Under the pieces are notes generated by a model. That model was given only the letters and a program-made list of their open reading frames with translations, was not told where the DNA came from and made no database searches. Below are positions 1 through 5,183 of a DNA stretch of 7,029 nt, one piece after another (positions within the stretch are counted from its first letter, which is position 1; every line of letters begins with the position of its first letter). The DNA comes from JBBSVE01 sp038233815. Its GTDB lineage: Bacteria > Pseudomonadota > Alphaproteobacteria > Rhodobacterales > Rhodobacteraceae. Made by a program: the position numbers and the translations under genes. The DNA lies in assembly GCA_038233815.1 (NCBI GenBank), contig JBBSVE010000152.1:1-7029 (forward strand), read 5' to 3'.

Positions 1-28
1 GCAAGAACGGGCCGATCCGCAAGAACGG
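1..28 (+). repeat. 18-bp period direct repeat inside the transposase fragment
   Basis: GCAAGAACGG occurs at 1-10 and again at 19-28. The two copies begin 18 bases apart, and each is followed by CCGA (one extra G separates it in the first copy). The period is a multiple of three, so the frame is kept and the peptide KNG is repeated. It may be a short tandem duplication, but the sequence before position 1 is needed to judge. Confidence 0.5.
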
Positions 29-356
29 CCGACCGTGCAAAGAGGACTGCCCGGCCGCGATCGCCAGAAACGAAACTCTACGCGCCACCCGGCACTACGG
101 CAGGGCGTTCTGGAAGCGATGGACAGGATACCACGCCCGAAGCCGGACCGGGGCGAACCCTCTCATGGCTTGCATGCAAACCATTGCCGGGCAACGGATG
201 TGCTGCCTCAAGGCCTTCGGCGAACCCATCGCCGCAAGACACCCCGACAGCCAAACCGCAGAAATCCAGATCCGCGTCGCCCTCATCAACCGCTGCAATG
301 CACGCGGCACCGCCGAAATCGTCCGCATGGCCTGGCATCAGTGGACAAACGGATAG
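3..356 (+). pseudogene. IS5-family transposase, C-terminal fragment with damaged DDE motif
   Basis: Frame 3 runs open from the window edge to a TAG at 354-356 and encodes the C-terminal third of an IS5-family DDE transposase, which would cut and rejoin the element's ends. Recognisable blocks are RKNGRPCKED, ARNETLRATRHYGRAFWKRW, GYHARSR, CLKAFGE and the tail QTAEIQIRVALINR. The family signature Y-(2)-R-(3)-E-(6)-K begins at Tyr (129-131) and Arg (138-140), but the Glu position (150-152) reads GGG, Gly. About 13 extra codons (roughly 159-197), compared with the family as I remember it, then push the Lys out of register. The C-terminus (MAWHQWTNG) also differs from the usual EIVRVA-type ending. 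The frame is open, but the protein should be catalytically dead. The family call is firm; the insertion size is from memory. Confidence 0.82.
165..184. repeat. 20-bp near-perfect palindrome
   Basis: ATGGCTTGCATGCAAACCAT reads the same on both strands except for one mismatched pair. The central ten bases TTGCATGCAA are a perfect palindrome with outer arms ATGG/CCAT. It sits in the apparent insertion next to the damaged DDE motif of the left transposase. Confidence 0.6.
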
Positions 357-374
357 TCGCGCCTCTAACGTGAG

Positions 375-389
375 TTGCGCAACAACGCC
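375..389 (+). repeat. probable right terminal inverted repeat of the left IS5-family element
   Basis: TTGCGCAACAACGCC lies 18 bases after the transposase stop. Its complement, GGCGTTGTTGCGCAA, has the shape of IS5-family termini. The IS5-type left end at 6690-6705 in this window (GGCTCTGCTGCACAAA) is similar but not identical, consistent with two related but different elements. Confidence 0.55.
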
Positions 390-459
390 GGACTGTGGCC
401 TCGTTAGGAATGTTCCCGAGCATTTCGGAAACGGGGGCGCGGCATGGAGGCGAGTGAGC

Positions 460-1422
460 ATGACGATGAAAGATGAGAGTCCATGTACGCTGACAGCGCG
501 ATACGGTCGGGCAAGCCGGATGGACAAAGACGTGACGGAGGGCGCGGCGATGACTGGCCAATAGCGCAAGCATGCGGCGTGTCCTCTTCGCATTGGGGGC
601 AAAGCTGGTGGATCGAAGGCTCTGCCCCATTGGCGGCTCTACGATGATGGCGTCCGCGAGGCGTTGATCATATTGCTGGAAGCCTCGGACAGAACTTGCG
701 GCAAACGGTTGAAGCCGCTCATCCCGATGCTGATTGCCGCGATGGAACCCAATGGTCATCTGGCCCCCGATCCTGGAGTGCGGCAGGGGTTGGAATCGAT
801 TAGCGCCGCCACGATCGACCTGATCCTCGGGCCGGTGCGCGAGCAGGCCCGCGGTCGTGGTCGCCGCCGCACGGCGCCATCGTCGGCGATCCAGCCGGCT
901 GTTCCGATCCACACCTGCGCCGTCGGGATGATCCGCCGCCCAGGTTCGTCGAGGCCGATCTCGTCTGCCATAGCGGTCCGCTGACCAGCGGGAGCTTCGC
1001 GCAGACGCTGGTACTCACAGATATCGCGAAAGGCTGGATGGAATGCGCACCACTTCTCTCGGAACCGACACCGACACCATCTTCATCAACGAGACGGTGA
1101 AGTCCTGGTGCGAGACATCACGCGTGACAGTCACGCGCTCACGCCCATACCGCACGACGATCAGACCCATATCGAGCACAGTTCGAGGGATTGGAATTCG
1201 ATCCAGTGGAACGAGTTTCCCGAGAACGGTTCGGTCGTACGACTCATGGTAGGATATCGACGCTTCGAAGACCTCGCGGCGACACAAACCCTTGCACGTC
1301 TCTGCCGGGCCATGCGTTTGTTCGTGACCGTCTTCCAGCCATCGTTCAAGCTCGCTGAGAATAAGCGGTAGGGCGCGCTGATTGGGAAGCGGTATCATGC
1401 GCCAATGACGCCGCACCAACGT
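460..1422 (+). pseudogene. decayed integrase-core (rve, DDE) transposase
   Basis: This is a multiply broken relative of long DDE transposases with an N-terminal helical region and an rve core, the kind often filed under ISNCY/IS481-like elements. Frame 1 from 460 reads MTMKDESPCTLTARY, then a TAG at 562-564 just before RKHA (probably a Tyr codon originally), then LYDDGVREALIILLEASDRT and ISAATIDLILGPVREQARGR. Near 915-927 the reading moves to frame 3 (DDPPPRFVEADL, SGSFAQTLVLTDIAKGW), which carries the first catalytic Asp. Near 1055 it moves to frame 2 (GTDTDTIFINETVKSW) after losing about 25 residues. From about 1155 it returns to frame 1 (DDQTHIEH, with the probable catalytic Glu; then VVRLMVGYRRFEDL and FQPSFKLAENKR). 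About 15 foreign residues separate IEH from NGSVVR. A TAG at 1369-1371 precedes a last match, KRYHAPMTPHQR. Clearly dead; the family call is from remembered sequences. Confidence 0.8.
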
Positions 1423-1457
1423 CCCAACAAAGCTTTCGAAACCGACTGTCCTCTTGT

Positions 1458-1844
1458 TCAGGGCGCATGCGGTAACCGTCGGCCCAGAACGACTTTCCTG
1501 AGCACGATCGCATCGTTGTGAACCTCATCATGGGCCGAATAGACCAGCGTGATCCGCCCCTTTCGCGCAAGCGAACGCAGCTCGCTCAGCAGCTTGCCAT
1601 TCTGATGCAACTCCGCTCCGTAGCGACGACAGAACTCCTCCCAGCGGGCAGGATCGTGGTCGAACCACTTCCGAAGCCCTGTACTGGGCGAAATCTCCTT
1701 CATCCACTGATCGAGGGCCGCATCTTCCTTCGATACCCCACGCGGCCATAGTCGATCGACAAGGACCCGCGAACCGTCCTTGGCGTCTGCGGATTCGTAG
1801 GCTCGTTTCAGACGAACATTCGCTGCGGGTATCCTCGATGTCAT
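1458..1844 (-). CDS. DUF488 family protein, YeaO-like
   Basis: This intact 128-residue protein belongs to the DUF488 family (E. coli YeaO is about 115 residues). The family is compact and cytosolic, and I know of no established biochemical function. Diagnostic motifs are VDRLWPRG (29-36), ALDQWMKEISPST (43-55), LRKWF (57-61) and TLVYSAHDEVHNDA (99-112), all in the usual order and spacing. No signal peptide or membrane segment is visible. I chose the ATG at 1842-1844 because GGAG (1852-1855 on the minus strand) lies seven bases ahead of it; a TTG immediately upstream would add one residue but has poorer spacing. The stop is TGA at 1458-1460. It stands alone between the dead transposase and the pirin remnant, so context says nothing about its role. 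With the ABC operon, it is one of only two units here without damage. Family call secure, function unknown. Confidence 0.9.
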   Translation of the reverse strand: MTSRIPAANVRLKRAYESADAKDGSRVLVDRLWPRGVSKEDAALDQWMKEISPSTGLRKWFDHDPARWEEFCRRYGAELHQNGKLLSELRSLARKGRITLVYSAHDEVHNDAIVLRKVVLGRRLPHAP

Positions 1845-1903
1845 CAAAAATCTCCGTAGTTCAGGATGTCTTGCCTTAAAGAGCGGCTTCGCCCCCTGCG
1901 ATC

Positions 1904-1939
1904 CTCGAACTCGAACTCAAACTCGAACTCGAACTCGAA
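1904..1939. repeat. six tandem copies of hexanucleotide CTCGAA
   Basis: Six consecutive units start at 1904. Five read CTCGAA and the third (1916-1921) reads CTCAAA. On the minus strand this is a TTCGAG repeat. It lies 60-95 bases upstream of the DUF488 start, within the 171-base gap between that gene and the pirin remnant, where the DUF488 promoter would be expected. No convincing -10/-35 pair was recognised in the gap. Confidence 0.9.
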
Positions 1940-2015
1940 CTTGGTGCGCGGGCCCTCAAGATCGCAAGGGACAACCGCCCTGTCGTCGCGTCGGTAGATT
2001 AAGATTTAGCCGACT

Positions 2016-2798
2016 CTACTCGAGTGTCCACGATCGCCGCGTAACCTCACTGCTTGGCATGACCAACATAGCGGTGCCTGAAATCATTCTGGTTGATCCA
2101 GAAAATGGGACGAAGGCGAAGCATTCCCGGCGGCCAATAATTTTGCTTGCTGCGACATAGGCGCGCCCGTCGGCATCCGGTGCAATCGGTGCTCGCGCCC
2201 CCGGTGCCAGCGTCACGTCGGCATAGAGAGTATCGGACGCCGTTTTCAGCGGCAAGGTGGCCCCGAAGGCGGACCTCGCGATGAGGGGCGCGTGCAGGCC
2301 CTCCGCCTCCACGGTCGGCAGGTCGCCCGCGCCGTGATGCACAAAGGCGGGCTCCGACTCCTCCTCCGCCTGGAGCAGCGCCATCCAGGTCTGGATGCCA
2401 AACAGGCGCTGGCCGGTGGCCTTGCGCTCGGGCGCCGTGCGATCGGAATGCACGATGCCGCGCCCGGCCTTCATCCAGTTCACCGCACCCGGCTTGATGG
2501 CGAGGTCGGTGCCGAGGCTGTCGCGGTGCAGGATCTGCCCCTCGAATAGGTGGGTCAGCGTGGCGAGGTTGATGTGCGGGTGCGGCCGCACGTCGCTGCC
2601 CTGATCGGTCAGGAACTCTGCCGGGGCCATCTGATCGAAAAAGATGAACGGCCCCACCATCTGGCGCTTGTTGGACGGCAGCGCGCGTCGCACCTCCATC
2701 GCGCCCAGATCGACGGCGCGTGGCACGATCACGGCCTCCAAGGCGTCCACGCTCGCGCGGTCGCCGGGGGTCGGGTCGGGGCCGGGGCTCCAGCTCAT
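2016..2798 (-). pseudogene. pirin family protein, C-terminal part replaced
   Basis: From the ATG at 2796-2798 the frame encodes 260 residues. Residues 1-213 are pirin: RALPSNKRQMVGPFIFFDQM, then the metal-site block PHPHINLATLTHLFEG (His73, His75), then VNWMKAGRGIVHSDR (His117). Pirins are cytosolic bicupin metal-binding proteins; some act as quercetinases and others bind transcription regulators. In human pirin the metal is held by His56, His58, His101 and Glu103; Asp119 here stands at the Glu position. After DADGRA (about 2157) family similarity stops: the second cupin should continue for some 80-90 residues, but 46-47 unrelated residues follow to a TAG at 2016. The N-terminal cupin is intact and might fold, but the protein is probably non-functional. 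No good ribosome site precedes this ATG. The same frame stays open upstream only because of indels in the two preceding genes. Confidence 0.85.
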
Positions 2799-2829
2799 GG
2801 TCTTGATCGCTTCGGATCGGGGGTGGGCG

Positions 2830-3106
2830 TCAACCTCGCAGCACGTCATACCATTCGGGGTGTCGGGCGATCTGTGCCTTTGCGAACGGGCGGAGGGGAA
2901 GGATATGGCGGCCCTTGGCGGGGCGTCCTCCACGGCCCAGCGCCCCAGTGCCAGACCCACGCCGCGCCCGCGCAGGGCATCGGAAACGGCGGTATGGTCG
3001 ATGATGACGGTGGCCTCGCCCGCGCGGGCACAGGTCATCTCCGCCGCGTGACCGCCGCGCAGTGCGCCGTAGCGGCCTTTGGGGTGATCTCGCTGTCGTC
3101 GTCCAT
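2830..3106 (-). pseudogene. small GNAT acetyltransferase (COG2388-type), frameshifted
   Basis: This is a remnant of a roughly 92-residue GNAT-fold N-acetyltransferase of the small COG2388/YjdJ type, which would use acetyl-CoA; its substrate is unknown. The ATG at 3104-3106 follows GGAGG by five bases and reads MDDDSEITP. The frame then shifts at a C-run near 3080 into GRYGALRGGH and EATVIIDHTAVSDALRGRG, containing the acetyl-CoA loop (R-G-R-G-V-G). It shifts again near 2925, and the end reads FAKAQIARHPEWYDVLRG to a TGA at 2830-2832. The conserved HPEW tail is intact but in a third frame. The 277-base length is not a multiple of three, consistent with a net indel. It lies between the hydrolase and pirin remnants on the same strand; in the reconstructed frame there are 31 bases between its stop and the pirin ATG. 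Confidence 0.78.
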
Positions 3107-3263
3107 CCGGTCCTCCGTCATGGGGGTGTCGTTCAGATGCTGGCGGAGCCAGGAGACCTCCTCCGCCACGATGCCATGTCCCGCGCCGGGCAGCACGAGC
3201 GTATCCACCGCAGCCCCCATCGCCGTCAGCCTCGCCGCGCTTTCGCGCACCCGGACGCGCGGG

Positions 3264-3289
3264 ATGTGGGGATGTGAAGACGTGGGGAT
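3264..3289. repeat. 16-bp period direct repeat causing a frameshift in the hydrolase
   Basis: GTGGGGAT occurs at 3266-3273 and at 3282-3289, exactly 16 bases apart. Removing the 16 bases at 3272-3287 from the minus-strand reading joins ERDPH to IPRVRVRESAARL in one open frame. The segment is therefore an insertion or imperfect tandem duplication that broke the gene. Confidence 0.75.
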
Positions 3290-3771
3290 CGCGCTCGTGG
3301 CAGCCGATCAGGACCGTCACCACGTCGAGCCGTCCGTCGTAGTCGAACCGCTTGGCCGTGCGCCCGTAGAGATCGTTCCGCGCCGGGCCACCCGCCTCCG
3401 CCGTGCCGAGGAGCCCGCCCGACAGCGCCGCGACGGCCCGAAATGGGCGCGCCAGTCGCGCCGCTGCTTCCTGCGCAAGACAGGCGCCCTGCGAGAACCC
3501 GATGAGCACGCACCGCTCGGGGGCCGAAGCCCCGGTCCGCCAGAGCGTCGGGCAGCGCCGCAACCACGGCGAGGCCGCTTCCCCGCCCGGGCTCCTTCGC
3601 ATCGAGCGGGGCGAGGAAGGAGTCCGGCCACCATGACCCACCTGCCGCCCCGGGTGCCAGGATGGCCATGTCCGGCAGGGCGAGATGATCGGCGAGCCCC
3701 GCCATATCCGCGGGTGACCCGCCACGCACATGCAGCATGACGGCGGCGAGCCGTGCCCTCGCGACCGGCGC

Positions 3772-3804
3772 GCCGGCGGAGAGAAGGCGTGCCGGCGGAG
3801 AGAA
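3772..3804. repeat. 19-bp period direct repeat near the hydrolase start
   Basis: GCCGGCGGAGAGAA occurs at 3772-3785 and 3791-3804. On the minus strand this repeats TTCTCTCCGCCGGC within the first 15 codons of the hydrolase. Compared with the expected start (MPGNSFSAGAP-like), the net gain is about 21 bases, so the frame is kept. Confidence 0.75.
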
Positions 3805-3957
3805 ACTGTTGCCCGGCATGCGGGCCGAGGCCCGGCGTTGGCGCTTTTGATCCATGGTTCATGCTCGATCTCCGTGGTCATGCCGGACCCGACCGGCAGA
3901 TCGGGACCGTTCCAGCCGGTTCCCCAGATGTTTAACCCGTTGCGGCCGTTTCAGTGC

Positions 3958-3999
3958 CTGACCCGGGCTTGCCCGGTCAGCATCGTGGCGGAGGCCACG
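3958..3999. other. two adjacent GC-rich hairpins
   Basis: CTGACCCGGG (3958-3967) pairs with CCCGGTCAG (3972-3980) around a four-base loop with one bulged C. Immediately after, CGTGGC (3984-3989) pairs with GCCACG (3994-3999) around GGAG. Neither is followed by a T-run on either strand, so a Rho-independent terminator is not supported. They could be the remains of a terminator or other RNA structure. Confidence 0.45.
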
Positions 4000-4096
4000 C
4001 CCATTGGTTACGATCTCGAAGAGGGTTATCCTCGGGGATGTAGACATGGACGGCCCGGAAACAGACGCGGTCGATGACCGGCGGGAGATCGACACC

Positions 4097-4141
4097 GATC
4101 GAGCATGACGAAGCATTCTCCCGATTGATCGTGCGTGACGA
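4097..4141 (+). repeat. imperfect direct repeat pair, 30-bp period
   Basis: GATCGAGCATGACGA (4097-4111) and GATCGTGCGTGACGA (4127-4141) match at 13 of 15 positions. They lie about 50-90 bases upstream of the promoter candidate for the ABC operon. They could be paired operator sites or chance; nothing identifies a regulator. Confidence 0.35.
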
Positions 4142-4188
4142 TAGACAGAGGCCTGAATTCGATGAGCATGAACCGCTAAAATCCTGCA

Positions 4189-4217
4189 TTGACCATTGCG
4201 GAAAATGAAATTATCGC
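4189..4217 (+). promoter_or_regulatory. weak candidate promoter for the ABC operon
   Basis: TTGACC (4189-4194) matches the -35 consensus at five of six positions. Seventeen bases later TATCGC (4212-4217) matches TATAAT at only three of six. The surrounding A/T-rich patch contrasts with the GC-rich flanks. If used, it leaves an untranslated leader of roughly 190 bases before the ATG at 4413. Confidence 0.3.
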
Positions 4218-4280
4218 TGCGTTAGTGAGATATTGCGCGGGTTCTGACGCTGATTGGTCGGTAGAATGCAGGGACACCGC

Positions 4281-4314
4281 ACCCGGTCCAACGCAGAGGC
4301 TCGCGCCACCGGGT
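4281..4314 (+). promoter_or_regulatory. inverted repeat in the ABC operon leader
   Basis: ACCCGGT (4281-4287) and ACCGGGT (4308-4314) are perfect complements separated by 20 bases. This is either an RNA stem or a spaced operator. No riboswitch class is recognisable. Confidence 0.35.
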
Positions 4315-4343
4315 CACCAGACACCACCATACCAGACGCGCGC

Positions 4344-4365
4344 CGGCGCTCGATGGACAGCGCCG
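4344..4365 (+). promoter_or_regulatory. hairpin in the ABC operon leader
   Basis: CGGCGCT (4344-4350) pairs perfectly with AGCGCCG (4359-4365) around an eight-base loop, ending 47 bases before the first start codon. No U-tract follows, so classical attenuation is not supported. Confidence 0.35.
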
Positions 4366-4412
4366 CTTGTGGCAGATAGCACCTGCCAATTCAGAATTCA
4401 CGGAGAGACCCC

Positions 4413-5174
4413 ATGTTCAGGTTCATAGCCATGGCCGCCGCCCTGAGCGCTGGCCTTGTCGGCGGTGCGTTGGCGCAGGATGCGAACACGCTCCGGGTCG
4501 GCATGTCCGGCGGATACTTCCCCTTCACCTTCGTCCGGCAGGACAAGCTCCAGGGCTTCGAGGTGGATGTGATGGATGCCGTTGGCGCGCAGACCGGTCT
4601 CACCATCGCCTACAAGACCATGTCCTTCTCCGGTCTGATCGGCGCACTCCAGTCCGGACGGATCGACACGATCGCCAATCAGATCACGGTCACGCCGGAG
4701 CGCGCGGCGGCCTTCGCCTTCACCCAGCCCTACGTCATCGACGGCGCGCAGGTCGTCACCCGCAAGGGCAACGACGCGATCGGCGGTGTCGAGGACCTGC
4801 GGGGCAAGACCGTCGCGGTCAATCTCGGGTCGAACTTCGAACAGCTTCTGCGCGAACTGCCCTTCGCGGACCAGATCGACATCCGCTCCTATGAGAGCAA
4901 CATCGAGCAGGATACCGCCCTGGGCCGCGTCGATGCCTTCGTAATGGACCGCGTGTCCTCGGCGCAGGTGATTGCCAAGAGCCCGCTGCCGCTCCAGTTG
5001 GCCGGGGCGCCCTTCTCGGAGATCCGCAACGCCCTGCCGTTCCGCAAGGATGCCGAGGGAGAGGCGCTGCGCGACCGGGTCGATGCCGCGTTGACCGCCA
5101 TGCGCAAGGATGGCACGCTCAAACAGATCTCGGTGAAATGGTTCGGCAGCGACATCACCCAGCCTTCCGACTGA
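4413..5174 (+). CDS. amino acid ABC transporter, periplasmic substrate-binding protein (cystine/polar type)
   Basis: This 253-residue solute receptor (PBP2, SBP family 3) captures an amino acid in the periplasm and delivers it to the permease. Residues 1-21 are a Sec signal peptide (MFRF start, hydrophobic core, ALA before Gln22). The mature part shows the expected blocks: LRVGMSGGYFPFTF (27-40), GFEVDVMDAV (48-57), IDTIANQITVTPERAAAF (84-101), QPYVIDGAQVV (105-115), LRGKTVAVNLGSNFE (129-143) and ALGRVDAFVMDR (169-180). Arg97 and Asp179 stand where family members bind the ligand's carboxylate and amino groups. The ANQ-T-ER pattern resembles the cystine binders TcyJ/TcyK, so cystine is the best guess, but specificity cannot be read with confidence. 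GGAGAG ends five bases before the ATG. The permease follows after nine bases. No damage is seen. Confidence 0.93.
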   Translation: MFRFIAMAAALSAGLVGGALAQDANTLRVGMSGGYFPFTFVRQDKLQGFEVDVMDAVGAQTGLTIAYKTMSFSGLIGALQSGRIDTIANQITVTPERAAAFAFTQPYVIDGAQVVTRKGNDAIGGVEDLRGKTVAVNLGSNFEQLLRELPFADQIDIRSYESNIEQDTALGRVDAFVMDRVSSAQVIAKSPLPLQLAGAPFSEIRNALPFRKDAEGEALRDRVDAALTAMRKDGTLKQISVKWFGSDITQPSD

Positions 5175-5183
5175 GGCCCGGTC

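Larger units (their letters stand above)
1..389 (+). mobile_element. 3' end of an IS5-family insertion sequence (left edge cut by window)
   Basis: The C-terminal part of an IS5-family transposase ends at 356. About 20 bases later, 375-389 (TTGCGCAACAACGCC) resembles the complement of the terminal repeats of this IS group, which as I remember them read roughly GGCTCTGTTGCACAAA. I therefore place the element's right end near 389. The 5' part lies outside the window. The element is almost certainly immobile, because its transposase has lost the catalytic Glu (see the coding entry). The boundary is inferred; no target-site duplication can be checked without the other end. Confidence 0.7.
3107..3819 (-). 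pseudogene. COG0400-type alpha/beta serine hydrolase (phospholipase/carboxylesterase), frameshifted
   Basis: Repaired across frames this is a hydrolase of about 227 residues. From the ATG at 3817-3819: MPGNSF, LAAVMLHVRGGS, LPDMAILAPGAAGGSWWPDS, DALADRGFGP. A one-base gain in the G-run at 3519-3523 moves the reading to a second frame holding VLIGFSQGACLA (nucleophile Ser, codon 3492-3494) and LIGCHERDPH (Asp). A 16-bp insertion (3272-3287) then moves it to a third frame with RVRESAARLTAMGAAVDTLV and LPGAGHGIVAEEVSWLRQHL (His). All Ser-Asp-His triad residues are still encoded, but in two frames. The oxyanion motif HGxGG reads HVRGG. Near the start a 19-bp period repeat adds about seven residues in frame. 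No stop for the hydrolase is visible before the GNAT start, so the 3' limit is approximate. Alternative starts exist at 3855 and 3862; the ATG at 3862 has GGAG seven bases ahead but is in another frame. Confidence 0.8.
3863..4412. other. 550-base intergenic stretch between the hydrolase remnant and the ABC operon
   Basis: I recognise no gene here. Short open frames on both strands (for example 3859-4116 and 3977-4189 on the minus strand) match no family I know. One minus-strand stretch just upstream of the hydrolase (about 3881-3940, reading NIWGTGWNGPDLPVGSG) looks protein-like but is preceded by a stop and may be the tail of a lost gene. The region also holds adjacent hairpins (3958-3999), a 30-bp period repeat pair (4097-4141), a weak promoter candidate (4189-4217) and two inverted repeats in the leader of the ABC operon. 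Confidence 0.6.

Noticed and set aside
286..912. 208-residue minus-strand open frame
   Set aside because: It lies opposite the transposase fragment and the decayed DDE transposase, whose plus-strand blocks are recognisable; its residues look like shadow translation.
1904..1939. CRISPR array
   Set aside because: The units are contiguous hexamers with no spacers, and no cas gene is present.
1881..2002. Leu-Glu repeat peptide encoded across the CTCGAA repeat
   Set aside because: No start codon follows the upstream stop and there is no ribosome site; it is treated as a DNA repeat rather than a gene.
2550..3740. 396-residue plus-strand open frame opposite the pirin/GNAT/hydrolase region
   Set aside because: It is rich in Arg, Gly, Ala and His with no recognisable domain, and it is the antisense shadow of clear minus-strand family matches in very GC-rich DNA.
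3958..3999. Rho-independent terminator
   Set aside because: The stems are good, but no T-run follows on either strand.
4189..4428. 79-residue plus-strand frame starting with TTG ahead of the ABC operon
   Set aside because: There is no ribosome site or known family, and it overlaps the binding-protein start in another frame. It coincides with the promoter candidate and leader structures.
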